Shown here: positions 1-8,896 of the stretch, piece after piece | Layout: the number at the start of each line of letters is the position of its first letter | Position numbering within the stretch: position 1 is the first letter of the stretch | Assembly: GCA_016215625.1 (NCBI GenBank) | Contig: JACRIW010000048.1 | Coordinates: 27,518-91,517, forward strand | Length of the DNA stretch: 64,000 nt | DNA from: Candidatus Eiseniibacteriota bacterium | GTDB lineage: Bacteria; Eisenbacteria; RBG-16-71-46 | Direction of reading: 5' to 3' | Made by a program: the position numbers and the translations under genes | Notes under the pieces: generated by a model | What the model was told of the DNA's origin: nothing | The model's input: the letters and a program-made list of their open reading frames with translations, nothing else | Database searches by the model: none

Positions 1-2
1 CG

Positions 3-236
3 TCAGTTGCATCCACAACCTCCGCCACCCACGGACATGCCGCCCACGGCGGCCTCCTTGCTGAAGTAGATGTGGCCGTCGACGGCGGTCTCCAGCGGCA
101 GCGCCGCGAATCGCATGCGCTTGTCCGCCATGAGATCGCGGTCCCACGGCTTCACCGACATGGCGGCGCATCCGGACGAGAGGGCCGCCAGTGCGGCGGC
201 GAGCCACAGCACGAACAAACGACGGGATCGGTTCAT
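3..236 (-). CDS. DUF4266-type small lipoprotein
   Basis: A 77-residue secreted protein with an N-terminal hydrophobic signal ending in a lipobox-like Ser-Ser-Gly-Cys, so probably lipidated. After the signal comes VKPWDRDLMADKRM and a C-terminal glycine-cysteine tail (GGGGCGCN), the hallmark layout of the DUF4266 family. Its ATG overlaps the stop of the TlpA-like gene by 4 bases (ATGA), so the two are translationally coupled. In other genomes this pair is commonly followed by a DUF3570 outer-membrane-type protein; that position lies past the left window edge. The function is unknown; the cysteine tail suggests metal or redox chemistry, which is inference. Confidence 0.82.
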   Translation of the reverse strand: MNRSRRLFVLWLAAALAALSSGCAAMSVKPWDRDLMADKRMRFAALPLETAVDGHIYFSKEAAVGGMSVGGGGCGCN

Positions 237-754
237 CGGGCCAGTTCCTCCTCGATGCGCTTTTCGAACTCCGCGGTCTTCGCCGGATCGAACCCGACGT
301 GCGCGTACACGACGCGGCCGTCACGACCGACGAGGAACGTGGACGGCATGCCCTTCACGCGGTAGGCGGACGCCACCTTGCCCGCAGGGTCGAACGCGAT
401 GGCGAAGGGCGCCGGGACCTGCGCGAGGAACGCGTCCGCGGCTCCACGCGACTTGTCGACATTGACGCCGACCACGCTCAGCCCCGCATTCGCGTGCTTT
501 TCCTGCAGCGCGGCGAGCCACGGAAACGACTTGCGGCACGGCACGCACCACGACGCCCAGAAATCCACGAGCACGACGCGTCCGCGGAGCGAATCCGAGA
601 CGACCTCGGCGCCGCGGCCGGGAAGCCGGAATGAAGGAGCGAGCGCCGCGGGCTCGTCCTTCGGGGCACCCGCGAAGGCGACGGCGCACGTGAGCACGAG
701 CAGGAACAAAACGGCGAACCACGGCGGGCGGCATTGCGACACTGGTCGGGACAA
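233..754 (-). CDS. TlpA-like thioredoxin-fold thiol-disulfide protein
   Basis: A membrane-anchored or secreted thioredoxin-fold protein of about 173 residues. It has an N-terminal hydrophobic segment, then the redox motif WASWCVPC and the cis-proline loop GMPSTF near the C-terminal half, so a TlpA/ResA-like extracytoplasmic thiol reductase is likely. I chose a TTG start at 754 because a GGGAG ribosome site lies 5 bases upstream and the signal segment follows directly. A GTG at 829 would add 25 residues but has no visible ribosome site. It is coupled to the DUF4266 gene downstream, suggesting a joint role in thiol or metal handling at the envelope. Confidence 0.82.
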   Translation of the reverse strand: MSRPVSQCRPPWFAVLFLLVLTCAVAFAGAPKDEPAALAPSFRLPGRGAEVVSDSLRGRVVLVDFWASWCVPCRKSFPWLAALQEKHANAGLSVVGVNVDKSRGAADAFLAQVPAPFAIAFDPAGKVASAYRVKGMPSTFLVGRDGRVVYAHVGFDPAKTAEFEKRIEEELAR

Positions 755-886
755 GCGTTCTCCCCCGGTACGGGACGGGAGAATCGCGTCCGTCACCGGA
801 CGCGCGTGCGCATGTGGGGTGGACCGCACGCACGGAACTTACACGCGAACCCCGTCCGGGTTCCCGCCGGCCGTCACCCGGCGAGT

Positions 887-912
887 GAGAGTTTGCAGAA
901 CGAAAAACTCTC
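887..912. repeat. AT-rich inverted repeat between ATL gene and TlpA operon
   Basis: GAGAGTTT and AAACTCTC form an 8-base perfect inverted repeat with a 10-base spacer in the 183-base gap between the ATL gene (stop 938) and the TlpA gene. It is AT-rich against a GC-rich background. It could be a weak terminator for the upstream operon or an operator for the TlpA operon; the sequence does not decide. Confidence 0.35.
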
Positions 913-937
913 GATTCGCCGGATGCAACACGTGCGC

Positions 938-1291
938 TCAGCGCGCCGGCGGTCCCTTCCACCGGTGGTGTTCCATGCGCACGCGCCCGCGCGCGTCGAA
1001 ACGCACGCCTTCGGCTTCGAGTCGCAGCCGCTGGGTGAGCGCGCCGGAAGGATCGAGCTTGCCCAGACTGAGCACGCCGGCCGCGTTCACGACGCGGTGC
1101 CAGGGCACGACGTCCGCGGCGGAGGCGTGCAGCGCGTAGCCCACGAGCCGCGCCTGCCGTGGCAGGCCGCTCCACTCCGCGACCTGCCCGTACGAGGCGA
1201 CCTTTCCTTTCGGGATGCGCCGCACCATCGCGAAGATGCGGCGGTAGGTTTCGCCCTTCGTGGCCTTCGGGGCCGGGCGCGGAATCTTCAT
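938..1291 (-). CDS. Alkyltransferase-like (ATL) DNA-binding protein, MGMT family
   Basis: A 117-residue protein of the O6-methylguanine-DNA methyltransferase DNA-binding domain family. The region KGKVASYGQVAEWSGLP is the helix-turn-helix, and VVPWHRVV occupies the usual active-site PCHR motif. Tryptophan replaces the alkyl-acceptor cysteine, so it should bind alkylated bases without repairing them, as ATL proteins do when they recruit nucleotide excision repair. Its ATG overlaps the stop of the TPR membrane-protein gene (ATGA), making it the last gene of a VOC-TPR-ATL operon. Family assignment is firm; the repair-recruitment role is by analogy. Confidence 0.9.
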   Translation of the reverse strand: MKIPRPAPKATKGETYRRIFAMVRRIPKGKVASYGQVAEWSGLPRQARLVGYALHASAADVVPWHRVVNAAGVLSLGKLDPSGALTQRLRLEAEGVRFDARGRVRMEHHRWKGPPAR

Positions 1292-3093
1292 CGGCCCTCC
1301 ATGAGCGACGGCAGCACCGAGCGTGCGGTGGCCGCGAGTGCGGGATTGAGCGCGAGCGCACGCTCGAGGCTCGTGCGTGCCCCTGCTTCGTCGCCGAGGG
1401 CGTGCCGCCCCATCGCGCGCTGCAGCCAGAGCGCGGGTTCGTCGGGATGTGTCCGCTCCAGCGTGTCGAGCACCGCCAGTGCTTCCGGCTCGCGGCCCGC
1501 CGCGTGCAGCGCGAACGCGAGCTGCAGCCGGTACTCGGGCCGCTCGGGCCGCAGCGCGATCCCCGCGCGGTACGCCCGCACCGCGATCGCCGGCTGACCC
1601 TCGAGCAGCGCGATGCGCCCGTACAGGTCCACCGCCCGGATGTTGCCGGGATTCGCGCGCAGCGACCGCTCGATCCACATGCGCGCGCTCGCGTGATCCC
1701 CGCGCTGCATGTGCCACCACGCCAGTGTGCTCTCGGTGCGGCCCAGCCCGAGCGGCAGCGTCGCGAACCGTGCGGCCGAAGCGCCGATGGAGTGATTGAC
1801 CGCCACCCACGGAAGCGTGTGCAGGAGCGTCACCGCGCAGGCGGCGGCCAGCAGGCCGTGTCGCGCCCGGTCCGCGCGCACGAGAGCGAAGAGCATGGCG
1901 AGCGCGAGCGCGGCGAGCGTCACGCCCACCGCCGCGAACACGTCCCAGTCCCGCGCGTAGCCGAGCGGCATGTCGGGCGTGAACCACGTGGCGGCGCCGA
2001 GCGTGACCACCCCCGTGCCGACGAAGGCGCGCAGCGATGCGCGCACGCGCCCCTCGAGCGCGAAGGGCACGAGCAACGGGAGCGCGAGGAACAGGCCCAG
2101 CGGACCGAGCAGCGCGTGTTCGTTGGTGAAGTCGCGCACGTGCGCGCGAGACGACAGGTAGGCCAGGTCCGCGCGGTTGCTCTTCGCGAGCTCGCGCACG
2201 TGATGCGCGAGGTCATAGTCCGCGCCGAGCCGCAGCGCGACCGCCGCCGTCGCGACCGCGGCGAGCACCAGCGCCACGTCGCGCAGCGCGGCGCCGCGGC
2301 GCTCGCGCACGGTGAAGCTCGCGACGGTGGTCACGACGGCCATCGGCAGGAGCACCAGTGAGGAGAAGTGCAGCGCGAACGCGAGGGCGAGACACGCGAG
2401 CGGTGCGAACAGCGGCCCCTTCCCCGCAAGCGCGCGCAGCGCCGTCCACACGAAGAGCGCGCTGCACGCGGCCGGCCACGCGTAGTGCTCGACGTAGCCG
2501 AAGAAGACCAGGGCCGCGCCCGGCGCGGCGAGGGTCACCGTGGCGAGCGCGACCGTCGCGCGGTCGTCTCCGGGTGTCTCGCCCGGGAACGACCGCGCGA
2601 GTTCACGCGCGATCCCCGCGGCGGCGGCGGCGTAGAGCGCACCCGCCGCGACACTCACGACCGCGACCACGTCCTGAACCACGAGTTCGCGAGCCCGGCC
2701 CGGGTCGGCGAAGTACGGCCCCAGCGCCGACCACGCACGATGCAGCAACCACGACGAGAGCGGTTCACGCGGGTGCAGCGCGGCCGTGTCCGGCAGCGTG
2801 CTCGTGATCGGGATGCCGTCGCCGAGGAACACGTGCCCGACGCGGAAACACCAGGCGAGCACCGTGAAGCATGCGACGAAGACCGCCGTGGCGGCGGGCG
2901 CGGGCAACCGGAGGCGACGGCCCACCGGCGCGAGCAGCAGCATCGGCGTGCCGAGCGCCAGGAGCACGAGCATGGCCCGTGTCGGGGCCGGCAGGAAGCG
3001 GGCGGCATCCAGCCCCCACGCGGCGCCGGCCGGGGCCGCAGGGGCCGCCACCACGGCGATCGCGGCGCAGGCCAGCACGCCGGCGGTGAGCAC
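1288..3093 (-). CDS. Polytopic membrane protein with C-terminal TPR repeats
   Basis: About 601 residues. The first two thirds contain roughly ten hydrophobic segments with a loop rich in Asp/Gly (GDGIPITSTLPDT) after the third. The last 200 residues are tetratricopeptide-like helices with A-x-Y-x-R-G and P-D-E-P-A-L-W features. The GTG at 3093 follows an AGGAGG ribosome site by 10 bases. The architecture resembles uncharacterised membrane proteins with glycosyltransferase-C-like topology plus TPRs, but no catalytic motif is recognisable, so no function is assigned. It lies 38 bases after the VOC gene and overlaps the ATL gene by 4 bases. Confidence 0.72.
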   Translation of the reverse strand: MLTAGVLACAAIAVVAAPAAPAGAAWGLDAARFLPAPTRAMLVLLALGTPMLLLAPVGRRLRLPAPAATAVFVACFTVLAWCFRVGHVFLGDGIPITSTLPDTAALHPREPLSSWLLHRAWSALGPYFADPGRARELVVQDVVAVVSVAAGALYAAAAAGIARELARSFPGETPGDDRATVALATVTLAAPGAALVFFGYVEHYAWPAACSALFVWTALRALAGKGPLFAPLACLALAFALHFSSLVLLPMAVVTTVASFTVRERRGAALRDVALVLAAVATAAVALRLGADYDLAHHVRELAKSNRADLAYLSSRAHVRDFTNEHALLGPLGLFLALPLLVPFALEGRVRASLRAFVGTGVVTLGAATWFTPDMPLGYARDWDVFAAVGVTLAALALAMLFALVRADRARHGLLAAACAVTLLHTLPWVAVNHSIGASAARFATLPLGLGRTESTLAWWHMQRGDHASARMWIERSLRANPGNIRAVDLYGRIALLEGQPAIAVRAYRAGIALRPERPEYRLQLAFALHAAGREPEALAVLDTLERTHPDEPALWLQRAMGRHALGDEAGARTSLERALALNPALAATARSVLPSLMEGR

Positions 3094-3131
3094 GACCGCC
3101 GAACCCTCCTGTGGGCCGGTGCGAGGAGCGC

Positions 3132-3662
3132 TCAACGCGCCGCGTCCTCGTCTCGCGCGGGGAGCGGCGGCTCGGCGAGCAGGCCGTCCAGGTCGAGCGC
3201 GTCGGTCACCATCCGGAGGCGGCCTTCGGGGTCGCGTGGCCACTCCACCTGCGGACGGTCCCAGTACAGCTCCACCCCGTTGCCGTCCGGGTCCGAGAGG
3301 TAGAGCGCCTCGCTCACGCCGTGATCGCTCGCGCCCTGCAGCGGAACGCGCGCGGCGATCAGGCGGCGCAGCGCGTCGGCGAGCGCGGCGCGAGTCGGGT
3401 ACAGGATCGCGACGTGATACAGGCCGGTCGTGCCGCGAGGCGGCGGGGACCCACCGCGGCTCTCCCACGTGTTCAGGCCGAGGTGATGGTGATAGCCGCC
3501 CGCGGAGATGAACGCGGCGCCCGGCCCGTAACGCTGCACGAGCTCGAAGCCGAGCACGCCGCACCAGAAGCCGAGGGCGCGCTCGATGTCCGCGACCTTC
3601 AGGTGCACGTGGCCGATGCGGACGCCGGGATGGATCGGTTGCTGCGTCGGGATGTGCGACAC
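3132..3662 (-). CDS. VOC-family (glyoxalase / catechol-2,3-dioxygenase-like) protein
   Basis: A 176-residue vicinal-oxygen-chelate protein. [16 protein letters not shown] opens the first beta-alpha-beta-beta-beta module with a metal-ligand His. [10 protein letters not shown] provides the next His region, and [11 protein letters not shown] the C-terminal Glu ligand. This matches CatE-like extradiol dioxygenase or glyoxalase relatives that bind one divalent metal; the substrate cannot be read from sequence. A GTG start at 3662 has GGAGG immediately upstream. It is the first gene of a three-gene minus-strand operon and divergent from dut. Confidence 0.85.
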   Translation of the reverse strand: MSHIPTQQPIHPGVRIGHVHLKVADIERALGFWCGVLGFELVQRYGPGAAFISAGGYHHHLGLNTWESRGGSPPPRGTTGLYHVAILYPTRAALADALRRLIAARVPLQGASDHGVSEALYLSDPDGNGVELYWDRPQVEWPRDPEGRLRMVTDALDLDGLLAEPPLPARDEDAAR

Positions 3663-3811
3663 GAGTCCTCCGCGAATGTGCGAGGGTGAGCGCGCAGATT
3701 GGTGTGGAGTGGCCCGTCCGCGCAAGGTGCCCTCACCGCGGCGCCACACTTTCGCCTCGCGTCGCACGAACGCTCCGGCTAGCCTGCGCACTCTCGAGGA
3801 GGAATGTACGC

Positions 3812-4285
3812 ATGACAGAAGGCCACACGCAGTCCGGGGACATCCGCGTCCGCATCCGCCGCTTCGACCACGGCGAGGGATTGCCGCTGCCTTCCTACGA
3901 AACCGAAGGCGCCGCCGGGATGGACGTACGCGCGGCGATTCCGTCGGCCATCACGATCGCGCCCGGCACGATCGCGCGCATCCCGACGGGCTTCGCGATC
4001 GAGCTGCCGGCGGGTTTCGAGATGCAGATTCGTCCGCGCTCGGGGCTCGGCACGCGCCACGGCGTGACGCTGCCCAACAGCCCCGCCACGATCGACAGCG
4101 ACTATCGCGGCGAGATCGTCGTGGCGCTCGTCAATCACGGGCACGAACCCTTCGTGGTCGAGCCCGGCATGCGCATCGCCCAGATGGTGCTCGCCCGCGT
4201 CCCGCGCGCGCTCTGGTCCGAAGTGAAGGAACTCGGCGAAACCCGCCGCGGCGCCGGTGGCTTCGGGCACACCGGGCACGCCTGA
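3812..4285 (+). CDS. dut: Deoxyuridine 5'-triphosphate nucleotidohydrolase (dUTPase)
   Basis: A trimeric-type dUTPase of 157 residues that hydrolyses dUTP to dUMP and pyrophosphate, limiting uracil in DNA and feeding dTMP synthesis. All five motifs are in order: [35 protein letters not shown] and the glycine-rich C-terminal arm GAGGFGHTG that closes over the active site. The start is fixed by a GAGGAGGA ribosome site 8 bases upstream. It stands alone on the plus strand, divergent from the VOC operon and convergent with the CBS gene three bases away. Confidence 0.96.
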   Translation: MTEGHTQSGDIRVRIRRFDHGEGLPLPSYETEGAAGMDVRAAIPSAITIAPGTIARIPTGFAIELPAGFEMQIRPRSGLGTRHGVTLPNSPATIDSDYRGEIVVALVNHGHEPFVVEPGMRIAQMVLARVPRALWSEVKELGETRRGAGGFGHTGHA

Positions 4286-4287
4286 GG

Positions 4288-4728
4288 TCAGACCGCGTAC
4301 TCCCCGCGGATGTACGCGGCGAGGTAGCGCAGTTCCACCTCCTGCTCGCTCGCGACGCACTTCACGAGGTCACCGATCGAGACCACGCCCTTCACCTCGC
4401 CGTCCTGCACGACGGGAAGGTGACGCACGCGCTGCTGCGTCATGAGCGCCATGGCGTCGGAGATCCGCGTTTCGGGCGCGATGCACAGCACCTGCGGCGT
4501 CATCACCTCACCCACGCGCGTCGCCGCGGGATCGCGGCCCTGGAGCGTCACGCGCCGCGCGAGGTCCCGCTCGGTGAAGATGCCGGCCACGTCGCCACCC
4601 GACTGCACGACGAGCGAGCTCGCGTCGTGCCGAGCCATCTCCGCCACGGCGGCAAGCACGCTCTCCGCGATGCCGATGCGGTACACCTGACTGCCCTTGC
4701 GCGCGAGAATGTCCGAGATTCGGTGCAT
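4288..4728 (-). CDS. CBS-domain pair protein
   Basis: A 146-residue stand-alone Bateman module made of two CBS domains (about residues 10-60 and 75-130). Recognisable strands are GIFTERDLARRV in the first and PVVQDGEVKGVVSIGDLVK in the second. Such proteins bind adenine nucleotides or other ligands and regulate partners; no partner is encoded beside it. It is convergent with dut and has its own short upstream gap. The fold is secure; the ligand and role are unknown. Confidence 0.88.
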   Translation of the reverse strand: MHRISDILARKGSQVYRIGIAESVLAAVAEMARHDASSLVVQSGGDVAGIFTERDLARRVTLQGRDPAATRVGEVMTPQVLCIAPETRISDAMALMTQQRVRHLPVVQDGEVKGVVSIGDLVKCVASEQEVELRYLAAYIRGEYAV

Positions 4729-4833
4729 GGTCCCTCCCGAGGAAGGTGCGACGCGAAACGGCCCTGACGGAAGAGTGCACCCACGGAGCGAGCGGCGCCA
4801 CGGCGAAATCGCCGGCAGGCCCGAAATGCGGAA

Positions 4834-4857
4834 GGCCCGCGCCAGTGGGCACGGGCC
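4834..4857 (-). terminator. Possible terminator after the PilZ gene
   Basis: GGCCCG and CGGGCC form a 6-base stem 28 bases after the PilZ stop codon on the minus strand. The run after it is only moderately T-rich, so this is a weak candidate. Confidence 0.35.
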
Positions 4858-4884
4858 TCGTCTTTCGCCGCCGGGCGCGGTCGC

Positions 4885-5268
4885 TCAGCCCGCCTTGCGG
4901 ATCCCGATGTGTTCGCGGAACTCGCGTTCGACCTGTGCGGGGTCGTGCGAGTTCAGGAGCACCATGTTCCGGAGGTGCTCGAAGCTCTCGAGCGGAAGCT
5001 CGAAGAACTCGATCCCCATGCCGTCCGGGTCGGACCGCACGATCCGCGCTTCGACCGTGAAATGAAGCGCGCTGTCCTCATCCTCCGTGAACAGCGTCAG
5101 GTGATAGCGCCCGCCTTCGGGGAGCCCCTCGAACGTCGAGGAGTGGCAGCCCCGCATGCTGAGGTTGTTGATCTCGGCCGTCAGGAGTTCGCCCGAGTCG
5201 TCGCGAAACGTGCCCCAGATGTGGATCGGGACGCGGGTGAACTCCCGGTGGAACGGAAAGTCGGTCAT
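4885..5268 (-). CDS. PilZ-domain protein
   Basis: A 127-residue protein consisting essentially of one PilZ-like beta-barrel. It starts with the RxxxR-like segment FHREFTRVPIHIWG and continues with INNLSMRGCHSST, equivalent to the D/N-x-S-x-x-G motif that contacts cyclic di-GMP. The first motif is degenerate, so nucleotide binding is plausible but not assured. It may act as a small cyclic-di-GMP adaptor for envelope or motility functions. The ATG at 5268 begins right before the first conserved segment. It is divergent from the thioredoxin-TPR gene. Confidence 0.8.
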   Translation of the reverse strand: MTDFPFHREFTRVPIHIWGTFRDDSGELLTAEINNLSMRGCHSSTFEGLPEGGRYHLTLFTEDEDSALHFTVEARIVRSDPDGMGIEFFELPLESFEHLRNMVLLNSHDPAQVEREFREHIGIRKAG

Positions 5269-5427
5269 CGCTCTGCCCCCCATCGGCGCGCTCCGGCGCT
5301 GGCCTGCCCCCTGCAGTCGCGAGGCCCTTCGAGTTTCGGTTCCCCTGGTGCCGCGCTGGAGGGGCGATTTGCCCCCTCCGGCGGCTGCCCTTCCGAGCGC
5401 GCGAGCGGCTCTGCTAGTTTTCCTCCC

Positions 5428-6807
5428 ATGACGACTTCCCACCGCGTTTTGCCCGCCCTCGCGCTCGCCGCGATGCTGCTCACGACCGCCGCGCCGGTGT
5501 CGTCGGCGCCCGCCGCCCACTCCGCCCCCGCCGCGCCTTCGGCGCCTTCGGCGCCCGTACGCTGGCTCCACGACGACTACGCCCGCGCCGTCGCGATCGC
5601 TCGTGAGCGCAAGGTGCCCCTCTTCGTCGACATCTGGGCGCCGTGGTGCCACACCTGCCGGTCGATGTGGGCCTTCGTCCTCAACGACCCGACGCTCGCA
5701 CGGCACGACCGCGAGTTCGTTTTCCTGAGCGTGGACTCGGAAAAGCCGAAGAACGCCGCCTTCCGGGCGAAGTACGTGACCGACGCCCTCCCCTCGTTCT
5801 ACGTCATCGATCCCGTGGCCGAGCGCATCACCGTGCGCTGGGTGGGCGGCATGACCGTGAACCAGCTGCATGCGCTGCTCGACGACGCGGCCCACGGAGG
5901 CCATGCCCCGCGCGCCCTGCTCGCCGTGATCGCACGCGCCGACAGCCTCTACGGCGTCCGCGACTTCTCCGGCGCCGCGGCCGCGTTCGGCGAGGTGCTC
6001 GCCGCGGCCCCGACGGACTGGAAGGGCTGGGCGCGCATCGTCGAGTCGCGCATGTACGCGCTGACGAGCTCCGGCCAGTACGCCGCGGGCGTCGAGTTGG
6101 CCGAAGCCACGCTCCCGCGACTCGGCCGCTCGCCCTCGGCGCTCAACGTGGCCGCGAGCGCACTCGGCTGCGCGCGAGAGCTTCCCGCCGGCGACTCCTC
6201 CCGTCCGGCGCGCGTCGCCGCGCTCGAGAAGGCGACCCGCGAACTGGTCGCGGACTTCACTTTCGCGACGTCCGACGACGACCGCTCGGGGGCCTGGATC
6301 GAGATCCTCTCGACGCGGCAGGATGCGAAAGACTCGCTGGGCGCCCGGACCGCCGCGCTCGACTGGGTGGCCTTCCTCGAAGGCGCCGCGCGGGCCGCGA
6401 AGACGCCGGAACAGCGCGCCGTGTTCGATGCGCACCGGCTGACGGCCTATCTCGAGCTGAACGAGCCCTCGCGCGCGGTGGACATGCTGCTTCAGACCCA
6501 GCGCGACTTCCCGGACGACTACAACCCTTACCAGCGGCTCGCGACGGCCTACAAGGCCATGGGCCGCTGGGAGGACGCGCTCGCCCAGTCCGATCTGGCG
6601 ATGGCGCGGAACGACGCCGGTCCGCGGAAGATGCTCCTCTTCACCACGCGGGCCGACATCTTCGCCGGCAAGAAGGACCGCGCGATGGAGAAGCGCGCGC
6701 TCGAAGAGGCCATCGCGTTCGGCGAGAGCATCCCGGCGTCCCAGCGCCCGGCGCGCACGATCGACGGACTGCGCAAGCGCCTCGAGAAACTGAACGCGAC
6801 GCCCTGA
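5428..6807 (+). CDS. Secreted thioredoxin-fold protein with TPR-like helices
   Basis: A 459-residue exported protein. It has a signal peptide with an Ala/Pro-rich linker (residues 1-45), a thioredoxin domain with APWCHTCRSMW (about 75) and cis-Pro loop ALPSFY, then about 280 residues of helical TPR-like repeats. The CHTC motif resembles DsbD C-terminal or thiol-reductase domains fused to a scaffold. Reduction of periplasmic disulfides bound through the repeat part is a reasonable inference. A TAGTTT -10-like box lies 7 bases before the ATG, compatible with a nearly leaderless transcript. Its stop codon sits in the loop of a strong terminator hairpin. Confidence 0.8.
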   Translation: MTTSHRVLPALALAAMLLTTAAPVSSAPAAHSAPAAPSAPSAPVRWLHDDYARAVAIARERKVPLFVDIWAPWCHTCRSMWAFVLNDPTLARHDREFVFLSVDSEKPKNAAFRAKYVTDALPSFYVIDPVAERITVRWVGGMTVNQLHALLDDAAHGGHAPRALLAVIARADSLYGVRDFSGAAAAFGEVLAAAPTDWKGWARIVESRMYALTSSGQYAAGVELAEATLPRLGRSPSALNVAASALGCARELPAGDSSRPARVAALEKATRELVADFTFATSDDDRSGAWIEILSTRQDAKDSLGARTAALDWVAFLEGAARAAKTPEQRAVFDAHRLTAYLELNEPSRAVDMLLQTQRDFPDDYNPYQRLATAYKAMGRWEDALAQSDLAMARNDAGPRKMLLFTTRADIFAGKKDRAMEKRALEEAIAFGESIPASQRPARTIDGLRKRLEKLNATP

Positions 6808-6822
6808 GCGGGGCGTCGCGTT
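6793..6822. terminator. Bidirectional terminator between trx-TPR gene and apt
   Basis: AACGCGACGCCC pairs perfectly with GGGCGTCGCGTT (12-base stem, 6-base loop). The TGA stop of the plus-strand gene (6805-6807) lies in the loop, and the apt stop is 5 bases beyond the stem. The position between convergent genes supports a shared terminator; the flanking T tract is weak. Confidence 0.6.
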
Positions 6823-6826
6823 CCGC

Positions 6827-7345
6827 TCACTCCTTCACGTCGAACTTGAGCAGCGCTTCGACGCGCGTCGGCGCGAGCTTGTCGCGCCCGCCGAGGCCGG
6901 AGAGTTCGATCGCGAAGAGCGCGGCTGCGACGCGCGCGCCCAGCTGTTCGACCAGTCCGATGGTCGCCGCCGCCGTTCCGCCCGTGGCGAGCAGGTCGTC
7001 CACGACGACCACCTCCCAGCCTCGCCGCAGTGCGTCCGCATGCAGCTCGAGCGTGTCCTCGCCGTATTCGAGCGAGTACACTTGGCGCACGGTCTTGCCG
7101 GGCAGCTTGCCGAACTTGCGCGCCGGCACGAAGGGCACGTTCCAGTGCTGCGCGAGCGGCGCACCGAAGATGAAGCCTCGTGATTCGATCGCGACCACGG
7201 CGTCCGGCTTCGGGACGCGGTTCGCCAGCTGCTTCACCGACTCGGCGAACGCGGCCGGATCGCCGATGAGCGGCGTGATGTCCTTGAAGAGGATGCCCTT
7301 GCGGGGGAAGTCGGGAACGTCGCGGATGTACGAGCGAAGATCCAT
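6827..7345 (-). CDS. apt: Adenine phosphoribosyltransferase
   Basis: A 172-residue type I phosphoribosyltransferase converting adenine and PRPP to AMP in purine salvage. The family opening is present (IRDVPDFPRKGILFKDITPL), followed by ESRGFIFG and the PRPP-binding loop VVVVDDLLATGGTAAAT. The length is standard for bacterial Apt. The gene follows the sigma factor gene by 9 bases on the same strand, so it is likely co-transcribed with it. Confidence 0.96.
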   Translation of the reverse strand: MDLRSYIRDVPDFPRKGILFKDITPLIGDPAAFAESVKQLANRVPKPDAVVAIESRGFIFGAPLAQHWNVPFVPARKFGKLPGKTVRQVYSLEYGEDTLELHADALRRGWEVVVVDDLLATGGTAAATIGLVEQLGARVAAALFAIELSGLGGRDKLAPTRVEALLKFDVKE

Positions 7346-7354
7346 GTCGGGCTC

Positions 7355-8443
7355 CTAGAGTACGGCGGTTCGGGACGAGCCTTCGGTCGCGGGACCATCG
7401 GCGAGAGTGATGGCTTCGCGCAACTTCTCGAGCGCCCGCGCCTCGATCTGGCGCACGCGTTCGCGCGAGATCCCGAAGTGGTCGCCCGTCTCCTGCAGCG
7501 ACCGCGCGTCACCATCGTAGAAACCGTAACGAATGCGGATGACCTGCTCCTCGCGCTGTCCCAGCGAGCGCAGCAGCCGGTCGATCTTCTCGTGCTCGAG
7601 CTGCAGCTCGACCAGCCGCTCGACCGAGGCCGGCGCCTGTCCGAGCTGCTCGGCCGAAAGTTCCTCGAACGCGTCCACGCCTTCGTTCGTGTCGAGCGAC
7701 TGCATGCCCGCCACGAGCGCGCGCAGGCGCTCCGCGCGCACCACGGTGACCTCGAGCTCGCGCGCGATCTCGTCGATCGACGGCTCGCGCCCGAGGCGCA
7801 TGGTGAGCTGGCGCTGCACGCTCACGTAGCGGTTCATCTGCCGGAACATCTGCACCGGGATGCGCACGGAGCGCGACTGCTCGGCGAGGCCACGCAGGAT
7901 GGACTGGCGGATCCAGATGGACGCGTAGGTCGAGAAGTGCAGCCCGCGGTCGGCCTCGAAGCCGTCGACCGCGTGGATGAGCCCGATGTTCCCCTCCTCG
8001 ATCAGGTCGAGGAACGCGAGCCCGCGATTGCGGTATTGCCTCGCGAGGTGCACGACGAGGCGCAGGTTCGCGAGGATGAGCTGCTTGCGCGCGCCCTCGT
8101 CGCCGTTGCGGGCACGGACGGACAGCGCGAGCGTCTCGTCGTGCGCGATCAGCTTCACGCGTCCGATCTGGTCGAGGTAGATGTCGAGCAGGTCGCGCTC
8201 GGCCTCACCCGCGCTCGTGCGGCGTTCGACCCGGCGCGGCGCCGATTCGTCGTCGCCGGTGTCGGGCAGGCGCACTCCGTCGGCGAGCAGCGCCGCGCGG
8301 AAGCGCTCGAATGCGGCGGCGTCGAAGTCGTCGTCGAGCAGGAGTGACTCGTATTCCTTGCCCGACAACTCGCCACTCGCGAGCGCATCCTGCCGGGCCG
8401 CCACGAGGCGGCTCCGGAACGGCACCAGCACGGGTCCTTCCAT
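7355..8443 (-). CDS. RNA polymerase sigma-70 factor, RpoD/RpoS-like group 1/2
   Basis: A 362-residue sigma factor. A short N-terminal segment is followed by region 1.2 (about residue 90, [15 protein letters not shown]), region 2 with [20 protein letters not shown] and [14 protein letters not shown] for core and -10 contacts, region 3, and region 4 with the helix-turn-helix [19 protein letters not shown]. Region 1.1 and the non-conserved insert of RpoD are absent, so it may be an RpoS-like group 2 sigma or a compact housekeeping sigma. The ATG at 8443 has an AAGGAG ribosome site; an upstream GTG is possible. It is followed by apt. Confidence 0.9.
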   Translation of the reverse strand: MEGPVLVPFRSRLVAARQDALASGELSGKEYESLLLDDDFDAAAFERFRAALLADGVRLPDTGDDESAPRRVERRTSAGEAERDLLDIYLDQIGRVKLIAHDETLALSVRARNGDEGARKQLILANLRLVVHLARQYRNRGLAFLDLIEEGNIGLIHAVDGFEADRGLHFSTYASIWIRQSILRGLAEQSRSVRIPVQMFRQMNRYVSVQRQLTMRLGREPSIDEIARELEVTVVRAERLRALVAGMQSLDTNEGVDAFEELSAEQLGQAPASVERLVELQLEHEKIDRLLRSLGQREEQVIRIRYGFYDGDARSLQETGDHFGISRERVRQIEARALEKLREAITLADGPATEGSSRTAVL

Positions 8444-8451
8444 GGTCTCCT

Positions 8452-8724
8452 TCACGCCAGAATCCGGAAATCCGTGTGCCGCGATCCGCCCTCGTCCCAG
8501 TACTCCTCGACGAGATCGACCCGCGCGTACGTCGGTCCTGCGAGCACCCGGGCTCGGAACTGCTCGAGCGCTTCGCGCGCACCTTCGGCCCGCACTTCGA
8601 CCGTGCCGTTCGGGAGGTTGCGCACCGTACCGAGCACGCCGAGTTCTCGCGCGCGCTGCCGCGTGAACACGCGGAACCCGACACCCTGCACTCGCCCTCC
8701 GACGACCAGATGGAGATGGTGCAT
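8452..8724 (-). CDS. acyP: Acylphosphatase
   Basis: A 90-residue acylphosphatase that hydrolyses carboxyl-phosphate bonds such as acetyl phosphate. The signature [16 protein letters not shown] carries the catalytic arginine, and [13 protein letters not shown] carries the catalytic asparagine. The ATG at 8724 gives the normal family length; a TTG at 8760 would add 12 unsupported residues. It lies between the tRNA-Pro terminator and the sigma factor gene, 8 bases before the latter's start. Confidence 0.93.
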   Translation of the reverse strand: MHHLHLVVGGRVQGVGFRVFTRQRARELGVLGTVRNLPNGTVEVRAEGAREALEQFRARVLAGPTYARVDLVEEYWDEGGSRHTDFRILA

Positions 8725-8780
8725 GGGAACAGGATGGCCTTTGCGCGGGTCGTGAAGCAAGCGGCTCGGGGCGGACGAAC

Positions 8781-8812
8781 GAGCGGACCCGTCCGGAAGA
8801 ACGGGTCCGCTC
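8781..8812 (-). terminator. Terminator-like hairpin after tRNA-Pro(CGG)
   Basis: GAGCGGACCCGT and ACGGGTCCGCTC form a 12-base perfect stem with an 8-base loop, 8 bases after the tRNA 3' end on the minus strand. The following GTTCGTCC is only mildly T-rich. Confidence 0.55.
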
Positions 8813-8819
8813 GATGAAA

Positions 8820-8896
<77 letters not shown>

